DNA of 5,432 nt from positions 1 through 5,432 of the forward strand of contig JADLCW010000103.1 in assembly GCA_020847015.1 (NCBI GenBank), in the 5' to 3' direction. This DNA is from Thermomicrobiales bacterium. Lineage in GTDB: Bacteria > Chloroflexota > Chloroflexia > Thermomicrobiales > UBA6265. The position numbers and the translations under genes are program-made. Shown here piece by piece: positions 1 through 4,607 of this stretch (the first letter of the stretch is position 1; the number at the start of each line of letters is the position of its first letter). The notes beneath the pieces are model-generated. The model made no database searches. It saw nothing but the letters and a program-made list of their open reading frames with translations, and was not told the DNA's origin.

Positions 1-709
1 CAGCGGCGCCGGTCAGCACCTCGTCCACCCACGGCCCGGCCACATTGACGACCGCCCTGGCGGCAACCCGGAACGTCTCGCCTGAGCGCTCGTCCGCGGC
101 CACCACACCGCTGACGCACTGGCCCGCGCGCTCGATTTCGATGACGCGGGCGTAGGTGCGCACCACCGCCCCGTGCTGGACGGCGGAGAGGGTGTTCTCC
201 ACGACCAGACGCTCGGGGAAGGTCGCCTGAGCGTCGTAGTACACCGCCTCCCCCAGCAGTCCTTCGGGATTGAGACCGGGGGTCATGCGGAGCGCTTTGG
301 CTCGCGACCACACCCGATGGCGCGGCAGCGACTTGTCGAAAGAGAGCGCGTCGTAGGCGGCCATGCCGGCCCGCACCACGCGCGGGCCGCGCTGAGCGTT
401 CGCATAGAGCGGAATCGCCATCGGGAGCGGTGCGACCAGATGGGGGGCGTTGCGCAGCAGCGCTTCGCGCTCGCGCAGCGATTCGCGCACCAGGCGGATC
501 TCACCGTGCTCCAGGTAGCGCAGACCGCCGTGGATCAGGCGGCTCGATCCGCTCGATGTGCCGCCCGCGAGATCGCCCTTGTCCAGCAGCAGCACGCGCA
601 ATCCGCGCATCGCCGCATCGCGCGCGATTCCGGCTCCATTGATCCCGGCTCCGATCACCACCAGGTCGTAGCGCCGGGAAGCGATCTCCGCCGGAAACGT
701 TTCGCGCAT
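1..709 (-). CDS. glpD: Glycerol-3-phosphate dehydrogenase, FAD-dependent, N-terminal part (cut by window edge)
   Basis: This flavoprotein oxidises sn-glycerol 3-phosphate to dihydroxyacetone phosphate and passes electrons to membrane quinones. It normally acts peripherally on the inner face of the membrane. My reverse-strand translation gives 236 residues without a stop. A Rossmann FAD-binding motif GAGINGAGIARDAAMRG lies at residues 20-36, followed by LLLDKGD (40-46), whose acidic residue D43 should contact the FAD ribose. Then come GTSSGSSRLIHGGLRYLEHG (50-69) and the VNVAGPWVDEV segment (221-231), matching the GlpD/GlpA family closely; E. coli GlpD has equivalents of all of these. The ATG at 709 is chosen because GGGGAGG lies 4 nt upstream (714-720). 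Family members are usually 500-570 residues, so over half, including the C-terminal domain, lies beyond base 1. The gene is divergent from the ferritin-like gene, so its promoter must lie within about 47 bp or inside that gene; I see no convincing -35/-10 pair. The family assignment is very firm. GlpD rather than GlpA cannot be settled without the C-terminus. Confidence 0.95.
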   Translation of the reverse strand, partial: MRETFPAEIASRRYDLVVIGAGINGAGIARDAAMRGLRVLLLDKGDLAGGTSSGSSRLIHGGLRYLEHGEIRLVRESLREREALLRNAPHLVAPLPMAIPLYANAQRGPRVVRAGMAAYDALSFDKSLPRHRVWSRAKALRMTPGLNPEGLLGEAVYYDAQATFPERLVVENTLSAVQHGAVVRTYARVIEIERAGQCVSGVVAADERSGETFRVAARAVVNVAGPWVDEVLTGAA

Positions 710-713
710 CACG

Positions 714-720
714 CCTCCCC
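714..720 (-). promoter_or_regulatory. Ribosome binding site of glpD
   Basis: GGGGAGG on the minus strand, 4 nt before the ATG at 709. The GTG immediately before that ATG is in frame but would be only 1 nt from this site, so the site selects the ATG. Confidence 0.7.
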
Positions 721-756
721 GTAGCGCACCGGCACGGGCGCGCGGCGCAGCGGACG

Positions 757-1407
757 ATGCACAATGGTCGCATGAACGACACGCGTGACGCGAACGGGCT
801 GGTCGCCTTGATCACCATTGAAGCCGCGCTGGTCACCGTGATCGGGGTCGCCCGGGAGCGCGCCGAAGCGGGCGACCTCGATCTCGCGGTCGATGAGATC
901 GACGTCCTGCGCGCCGCTCAGTGCCAGGATGAGGCGCACTACCACCTGCTGCGGGCGCTCGGCGCCGTGCCGGCGACGGAGGTGTTCGCCATTGCCGAGT
1001 CAACGCTGGGCGGGCGTGAGCCGCTGCTGCGCTTCGTGCTGGCGCTGAAAGAAATTGCGACCGGAGCCGGTATGGCGCTGGCGCGCGCTCAGGCGGGAGC
1101 CGGCGAGCCGCCGCTGGCGGAGACGATTTTCGCCATGGGAGCGATCGAGGCCGGTCATGCGACGCTGCTGCGGCGTATGCTCGGGCAGTCGCCGCCCAAT
1201 GACCGCGCCTTTTTGCCCTGGCGCTTCACCGAGGCCGCCGACGCGCTCGTCGTTCTGGCCGAAACCGGGCTGCTCGACGTCACGCCGGACGCCGTGGCCT
1301 TCCCCGGTCCCCTTCCCCGCGACTGTCGCGGCGTCGCCGGTCTCGTACCCCAGACGACCGAAGACGCTTTGCGCTGGCGCGATATCACAGCCGGTCCCAA
1401 ATCCTGA
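757..1407 (+). CDS. Ferritin-like domain protein, function unknown
   Basis: A 216-residue, mostly helical, soluble-looking protein without a signal peptide or membrane segment. Three stretches resemble a ferritin-like four-helix bundle: an N-terminal helix with E22 (LITIEAALV), a second with D58, E59 and H61 (CQDEAHYHLL, 56-65), and a later helix with E131 and H134 (GAIEAGHATLLRRMLG, 128-143). Carboxylate-x-x-His pairs on paired helices are the classic dimetal ligands, and the spacing resembles the ferritin-like (Ferritin_2-type) proteins of Chloroflexota and Actinobacteria. The usual Glu of the first pair would be Asp here (D58-x-x-H61), so metal binding is plausible but unproven. Residues 150-216 match nothing I recognise. 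The start is uncertain: ATG 757 has only a weak GCGGA upstream, and ATG 772 (codon 6) has no ribosome site but follows a CACAAT box by 6 nt, as in a leaderless message. The gene is 47 bp from divergent glpD and 86 bp before the next gene, which has its own promoter. The fold call is moderately sure; the function is unknown. Confidence 0.75.
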   Translation: MHNGRMNDTRDANGLVALITIEAALVTVIGVARERAEAGDLDLAVDEIDVLRAAQCQDEAHYHLLRALGAVPATEVFAIAESTLGGREPLLRFVLALKEIATGAGMALARAQAGAGEPPLAETIFAMGAIEAGHATLLRRMLGQSPPNDRAFLPWRFTEAADALVVLAETGLLDVTPDAVAFPGPLPRDCRGVAGLVPQTTEDALRWRDITAGPKS

Positions 1408-1420
1408 ACCTAACGGCCCG

Positions 1421-1449
1421 TTGAGCGACCCGTGGCGCGCCTCTACACT
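1421..1449 (+). promoter_or_regulatory. Predicted sigma70-type promoter of the Thr/Pro-tailed membrane protein gene
   Basis: TTGAGC (1421-1426, 4/6 to TTGACA) and TACACT (1444-1449, 4/6 to TATAAT) are separated by exactly 17 bp. Transcription would start near 1456, giving a leader of about 38 nt. It lies just after the stop of the ferritin-like gene. A short inverted repeat, AACGG-C-CCGTT (1412-1422), touches the -35 box and could be an operator or chance. This is pattern matching only. Confidence 0.5.
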
Positions 1450-1460
1450 ATGCGTACGGA

Positions 1461-1475
1461 CGGGGCCGCGCCCCG
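1461..1475 (+). other. GC-only hairpin in the 5' leader
   Basis: CGGGGC (1461-1466) pairs perfectly with GCCCCG (1470-1475) around a 3-nt CGC loop. It lies between the predicted transcription start (about 1456) and the ribosome site (GGGACGGAG, 1482-1490) of the gene at 1494. There is no T-run after it, so it is not an intrinsic terminator. It could stabilise the message 5' end or modulate ribosome access. Confidence 0.45.
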
Positions 1476-1493
1476 CAATGAGGGACGGAGCGG

Positions 1494-2216
1494 ATGGCCG
1501 ACGCCGACGAGCAGCAGGAGTCTACCCCGGCGGGGCGGCCGCGCCTGCACCGCCTGCTCGGCGGTCGCCCGCTGTCGGTCTATCTGGTGCTTGCCGCCGG
1601 GCTAGTGGTGCTGCTGGGGTTGCTGGCGCTGGTGTACGTCACCGGACGCGGCGATAGCGAAGGTCCCAAGCCGCCGATCTGTTTACCGGTGACGCTGGCG
1701 GAGGCGGAAGCCGCCGTCAACCGGGGTCTCGTCGAGCGCGTCAATGTGCTTACCATGCGCGAAAGTCCGGAGATCGGACCGCTGGCGATCACCCTCGATC
1801 TGGTTGGCGGCAACTGCCGCGAGCTGCCCAAGGGTGTGCGGACCCAGGGGGATTTGTACCGTCTGATCGGAGTCGTGACCGTCTACAACCAGACCCGAGC
1901 CGGGGAGCAGCGCATCGCGCTGCTGTGGGAAGAGCAGGCGGACATCCCGTCAGATTTGTTGGCGACTCCCTCCCCCACCGCGAGCCCCACGCCGACGCCG
2001 ACCGCGACGCCGATTCCGACTGCGACCGCGCCGGCCACGTCGACGGCGATCCCCACCGCGACGCCGGCGCCGACCGCCACCCCGGTTCCGCCGACCGCGA
2101 CGCCAGCGCCAACCGCAACCCCGCGTCCGCCAACGGCCACCGCGGCGCCCACCAAACCAGCCGTGGCGCCCACCAGCGCGCCGACTACCGTGCCGCTGCC
2201 GATAAAGAAGCCATAA
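1494..2216 (+). CDS. Single-pass membrane protein with Thr/Pro-rich C-terminal tail, function unknown
   Basis: A 240-residue protein in three parts. A short polar, Arg-containing N-terminus (1-27) precedes one strongly hydrophobic segment (about 28-49, YLVLAAGLVVLLGLLALVYV), probably a signal anchor with the bulk outside. Residues 57-155 form a small domain starting PPICLPVTLAEAEAAV and containing two cysteines (C63, C108) that could form a disulphide. Its middle (LAITLDLVGGNC, LYRLIGVVTVYNQT, RIALLWEEQADIP) is beta-rich. Residues 157-236 are low-complexity Thr/Pro/Ala repeats (TATPxP) ending in PIKKP, probably an extended spacer through or along the cell envelope and a possible glycosylation region. 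No LPXTG or lipobox is seen. The ATG is preceded by GGGACGGAG. The gene has its own predicted promoter, so it need not be co-transcribed with the ferritin-like gene. I do not recognise the central domain. The coding call is firm because of its length, codon bias and membrane segment. Confidence 0.85.
   Translation: MADADEQQESTPAGRPRLHRLLGGRPLSVYLVLAAGLVVLLGLLALVYVTGRGDSEGPKPPICLPVTLAEAEAAVNRGLVERVNVLTMRESPEIGPLAITLDLVGGNCRELPKGVRTQGDLYRLIGVVTVYNQTRAGEQRIALLWEEQADIPSDLLATPSPTASPTPTPTATPIPTATAPATSTAIPTATPAPTATPVPPTATPAPTATPRPPTATAAPTKPAVAPTSAPTTVPLPIKKP
2052..2129 (+). repeat. Tandem 39-bp coding repeat (two 13-residue units) in the Thr/Pro tail
   Basis: Units 2052-2090 and 2091-2129 encode PTATPAPTATPVP and PTATPAPTATPRP. 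They match at 33 of 39 bases by my count. Four differences are synonymous third-position changes and two fall in the one changed codon (GTT to CGT). They sit in a wider low-complexity tract (about 1965-2190) of TATP-type repeats. Confidence 0.8.
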
Positions 2217-2225
2217 CGCTGCGAG

Positions 2226-2262
2226 CCGGGTTCGAAGCGCTGGCCCGCGTGCTCGAACTCGG
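2226..2262. terminator. Long stem-loop between convergent genes, possible bidirectional terminator
   Basis: CCGGGTTCGA (2226-2235) pairs with TCGAACTCGG (2253-2262): 10 bp with one G-T wobble. Within the 17-nt loop, GCGC (2237-2240) can pair with GCGT (2247-2250), extending the structure. It fills the 59-bp gap between the stop of the plus-strand membrane protein (2216) and the stop of the minus-strand permease (2276), the expected place for a shared terminator. There is no T-tract on either side, so it is not a canonical rho-independent terminator; it may only protect 3' ends. Confidence 0.45.
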
Positions 2263-2275
2263 GATGCGCGTTCGC

Positions 2276-3346
2276 TCAGTCGGCCCCGCTGGCGTCCCAG
2301 CGGAAGAAGCGGATGGCGATCGTCATCGCCACGGCGAATACGACCAGCAGCACCAGCAGATCGGTCCAGACGGCGGTCAGCCCCGCGCCGCGGGTCATCA
2401 GATCGCGCAAGGCGTCGACCAGGTAGGGCAGCGGCAAGGCGCGGGTGATCGGCTGCAGCCAGCCCGGCGCGGCGTCCATGCTGAAAAAGATGCCAGAAAG
2501 AAACAGCATCGGAAACGCGATCAGGTTGGCGTAGGATGCCGCCGCTTCGGCGTTGCGGGCGACGCCGGAGATGGCGAACCCGATCGCCAGGAACGTCAAC
2601 CCGCCGACCGCGACGGTCAGCGCGATCGCCAGCGGATCGCCGCGCAGATGGAATCCAAAGAGCAGTTTGGCCAGCGCCACCAGAATGATCGACTGCGCCG
2701 CCACGACCAGCAATTGCGACAGCGCCTGCGCGAATATGAAGGACGTCAGCGGGAAGGGCGTCACCCTGATCCGCCGCAAAATACCCTTTTCGCGATAGTT
2801 CACGAAGGCGGTGGACAGTCCGATAATGCCGGCGTTCATCAAATTCATCGCCACGATGCCCGGCAGGAAGGCGTCCATGAAGGTGATGTCCTGCGCATCG
2901 ACCGGCTCTTCCTCGATCGCTGCCGCCGGTTCGCCCCCGGCGAGTTCGTTTAAGGTCTGGCGCACCACCCCTACCGCCATCGCCTCGGAGGGACCCCGGG
3001 CCATGTCGTAGTAGAGCGTGGCGGCCGGGCGGCCGTCCGCTTCCGCCACCGGGAACGTCAGCACGATATCGCGCTCGCCGCCGCGCAGACGCGCCAGCTC
3101 CTCCTCGGCGGGACCACGGCTCACCATGAAGGCGGGATTCGCCTCCATCTCCCGCGCCGCAGCTTCGCCAAATTCCGAGGCGGGTTCGGCAATGCCGACG
3201 TGGAAGGTGGTGATGGCGCCACGCCCGAAAATGGCTCCGAATACGACGATGAACAGCGCCGGAAACGCCAGATTCCAGAACAGCGCGCCCCGGTTGCGCG
3301 AACTCATCTTGACGTTGGCCCGCACCATGGCCCAAAACGATCTCAT
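2276..3346 (-). CDS. ABC-2 type transporter permease
   Basis: A 356-residue membrane subunit of an ABC exporter, expected to dimerise and pair with the ATPase encoded just upstream. It has one N-terminal membrane segment (about 22-40), a large extracytoplasmic domain (about 41-158), then five segments near 159-181, 203-230, 238-260, 272-289 and 326-345. This 1+5 layout with a big first loop is typical of ABC2_membrane_3-type permeases. The cytoplasmic stretch YREKGILRRIRVTPFP (184-199) is the family's conserved 'REKG..R' coupling region. LFLSGIFFSMDAAPGWLQ (281-298), followed by LPLPYLVDALRDLM (304-317), is the usual ABC-2 hallmark before the last helix. The ATG at 3346 has GGAG 5 nt upstream (3352-3355). 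The length is normal for the family. It is second in an operon with the ATPase, 64 bp apart, with a hairpin in the gap. The substrate is unknown; drugs, lipids or small metabolites are all possible. Confidence 0.93.
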   Translation of the reverse strand: MRSFWAMVRANVKMSSRNRGALFWNLAFPALFIVVFGAIFGRGAITTFHVGIAEPASEFGEAAAREMEANPAFMVSRGPAEEELARLRGGERDIVLTFPVAEADGRPAATLYYDMARGPSEAMAVGVVRQTLNELAGGEPAAAIEEEPVDAQDITFMDAFLPGIVAMNLMNAGIIGLSTAFVNYREKGILRRIRVTPFPLTSFIFAQALSQLLVVAAQSIILVALAKLLFGFHLRGDPLAIALTVAVGGLTFLAIGFAISGVARNAEAAASYANLIAFPMLFLSGIFFSMDAAPGWLQPITRALPLPYLVDALRDLMTRGAGLTAVWTDLLVLLVVFAVAMTIAIRFFRWDASGAD

Positions 3347-3351
3347 GATGA

Positions 3352-3355
3352 CTCC
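3352..3355 (-). promoter_or_regulatory. Ribosome binding site of the ABC-2 permease
   Basis: GGAG on the minus strand, 5 nt before the ATG at 3346. It lies outside the intercistronic hairpin (3375-3404), so that hairpin would not directly block it. Confidence 0.6.
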
Positions 3356-3374
3356 GTTGCGCTCGCGCGAGACG

Positions 3375-3404
3375 GCGTCGCGCCGGTCGGACCCGGCGAG
3401 ACGC
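3375..3404 (-). other. Intercistronic hairpin between ABC ATPase and permease genes
   Basis: GCGTC-x-CGCCGG (3375-3386) pairs with CCGGCG-x-GACGC (3393-3404). This makes an 11-bp, nearly all-GC stem with one 1x1 mismatch (3380/3399) and a 6-nt loop. It lies entirely inside the 64-bp spacer (3347-3410) and has no T-run. In an operon this could set the ATPase:permease ratio through partial termination or mRNA processing. Next to it is a perfect 10-bp palindrome, CTCGCGCGAG (3362-3371). Confidence 0.55.
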
Positions 3405-3410
3405 GATCGC

Positions 3411-4445
3411 TCAGTTGATGCCGCGCCGACGCCGACCTCGTCGTTCGTTCCGCTCGGCGGCTGGTTCGCCCACTTCGTAGGCCCGCCCCGTGTAGTGAAG
3501 GAAGACGTCCTCCAGAGTGGCCTGGGCAGTGGTGAGCCCGGCCAGCGCCACGCTTTCCCGCGTCGCCAGCGCCAGCAACCCGATCAGCGTGGTCTGGGCG
3601 TCGGTGGTTTGCAGGCGCAGATCCGCGCAACGCTCATCGCCGCCGCAGTCGAGCGCGATCGCGCTCGGCAGCGCCGCCAATTCCGCCATCGGCAGCGGAC
3701 CGCTGAGCCGTGCGCGGATCGTGGCGTCGGCCCGCAGCGAACGCACCAGCGCCGCTGGCGTGTCGCAGGCGACGATTTGCCCGTGGTCCATGACGGCGAC
3801 GCGGTCGCACAACACATCCGCCTCTTCCATGTAGTGCGTCGTGAGCACCACTGTGGCGCCTTCGTCGCGGATGGAATGGACGGTCGCCCACAGAGCGCGC
3901 CGCGCCACCGGGTCCAGACCCGTGGTCGGCTCGTCGAGGAAGACGATGCGCGGCTGGTTGACCAGCGCCAGGGCGATGGCGACGCGCTGTCGCTGACCGC
4001 CGGAGAGTTGATCGACGCGTGCTCTTCGCTTTTCCGTCAACCCAACCATGGCGATCAGCGCGGCGACCCGCTCCGGCGAATCGTCGGCGCCATACAACCC
4101 GGCAAACAACTCGACCAGTTCGGCGATCGTCAGAAGATCGAACAGCGAGGTCGATTGCAGTTGCACGCCGATCAGGCGGCGCACCGCGTCGCCCTGCGTC
4201 GCCGGATCCAACCCTGCCACCCGGATCGTGCCGGCATCAGGCGCGCGCAGCCCCTCGATCATCTCCAGCGTGGTCGTCTTGCCGGCTCCGTTCGGACCGA
4301 GAATGCCGAAGATCTCGCCGGTATAGACCGTCAGATCCAATCCATTGACTGCGACGTGACCGCCGTACCGTTTGACCAATCCCTGCGCTTCGATGATCGG
4401 CTCGGCGGTGGGCACGGTGGACGGGTCTGAGGCGGTGGTAGTCAC
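3411..4445 (-). CDS. ABC transporter ATP-binding protein (DrrA/CcmA-like exporter ATPase)
   Basis: A 344-residue cytoplasmic ATPase that should power the permease encoded downstream. All ABC motifs are intact: Walker A GPNGAGKT (50-57), Q-loop Q97 in GVQLQSTSLF, signature LSGGQ (147-151) followed by RQRV, Walker B IVFLDEP (167-173) with catalytic E172, D-loop GLDP (176-179) and switch H204 in TTHYMEEADVLCDR. TTHYMEEA is typical of DrrA/NodI-like exporters of the ABC-2 class. A C-terminal extension of about 110 residues includes LEDVFLHYTGRAY (311-323), also typical of that class, and ends in a very basic tail RGRRRRGIN (336-344), which looks lineage-specific. The start is GTG at 4445, with AGGA 6 nt upstream (4452-4455); the preceding -10-like CATAAT fits. 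No ATG start near the N-terminus fits better. The family is certain; the substrate is not. Confidence 0.96.
   Translation of the reverse strand: MTTTASDPSTVPTAEPIIEAQGLVKRYGGHVAVNGLDLTVYTGEIFGILGPNGAGKTTTLEMIEGLRAPDAGTIRVAGLDPATQGDAVRRLIGVQLQSTSLFDLLTIAELVELFAGLYGADDSPERVAALIAMVGLTEKRRARVDQLSGGQRQRVAIALALVNQPRIVFLDEPTTGLDPVARRALWATVHSIRDEGATVVLTTHYMEEADVLCDRVAVMDHGQIVACDTPAALVRSLRADATIRARLSGPLPMAELAALPSAIALDCGGDERCADLRLQTTDAQTTLIGLLALATRESVALAGLTTAQATLEDVFLHYTGRAYEVGEPAAERNERRGRRRRGIN
3650..3667. repeat. 18-bp perfect palindrome inside the ABC ATPase gene
   Basis: CGAGCGCGATCGCGCTCG equals its own reverse complement over all 18 bases. It codes for part of the SAIALDC stretch in the ATPase C-terminal region. 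Under base independence at about 67% GC I estimate roughly 0.06 such palindromes expected in a window this size. It could be a protein-binding site, a genome-wide palindromic motif of the HIP1 kind (its centre is GCGATCGC), or chance. Confidence 0.6.
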
Positions 4446-4451
4446 GCGCTA

Positions 4452-4455
4452 TCCT
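4452..4455 (-). promoter_or_regulatory. Ribosome binding site of the ABC ATPase (GTG start)
   Basis: AGGA on the minus strand, 6 nt before the GTG at 4445. It supports the GTG over any internal start. Confidence 0.5.
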
Positions 4456-4481
4456 GGGGATTCGGACGCTCATCGCAGCCG

Positions 4482-4492
4482 ATCATTATGAT
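4482..4492. promoter_or_regulatory. Palindromic AT-rich box in the divergent region, possible -10 of the ABC operon
   Basis: ATCAT-T-ATGAT is an inverted repeat with 5-bp arms in an otherwise GC-rich region. On the minus strand it contains CATAAT (4485-4490, 5/6 to TATAAT). That would start transcription near 4478 and leave a leader of about 33 nt before the GTG at 4445. No good -35 is visible. On the plus strand CATTAT (4484-4489) is 17 bp after a weak TTCGGA (4461-4466), so the same box might serve the secreted-protein gene too. The symmetry also suits an operator. Confidence 0.4.
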
Positions 4493-4593
4493 GCGTTCGA
4501 TGGAGCGGTCGCCAGCGCCGGTGCGGCGGCATCGCCCGATCGCGGCATCCCTCGGCAGGAGCCGCGCCGGGGACCGGTCGACCAGCGTCTTCC

Positions 4594-4602
4594 AGGGAGG
4601 AG
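4594..4602 (+). promoter_or_regulatory. Strong ribosome binding site of the secreted-protein gene
   Basis: AGGGAGGAG, with GGAGG ending 7 nt before ATG 4608 and 10 nt before ATG 4611. It decides the start in favour of 4608, although the frame stays open upstream to ATG 4488. Confidence 0.8.
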
Positions 4603-4607
4603 TCGTC

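Noticed and set aside
173..724. Plus-strand open frame of 183 codons at the left end
   Set aside because: It is antisense to the glpD coding region, whose reverse translation matches the family throughout.
1883..2173. Minus-strand Gly/Val-Ala repeat protein (GVAVGAG pattern)
   Set aside because: It is the reverse reading of the Thr/Pro codon repeats. It has no ribosome site, and the sense gene is well supported.
2226..2242. tRNA-like T-arm (GGGTTCGAA)
   Set aside because: The flanking bases do not form the 5-bp T stem, and no acceptor, D or anticodon arms are found. The motif belongs to the stem-loop at the convergent junction.
1925..2953. Long plus-strand open frame of 342 codons
   Set aside because: It is antisense to the permease and out of frame with the membrane-protein gene. 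Its composition is Arg/Gly/Gln/His-rich with no recognisable domain, as expected of a shadow frame in GC-rich DNA.
1950..3335. Minus-strand open frame of 461 codons
   Set aside because: It is a frame-shifted shadow of the permease that continues antisense through the Thr/Pro tail as Arg/Gly repeats. No domain is visible.
3018..4430. Plus-strand open frame of 470 codons
   Set aside because: It lies opposite the ABC ATPase and the permease N-terminus, both with full family motifs. It is a composition-driven antisense frame.
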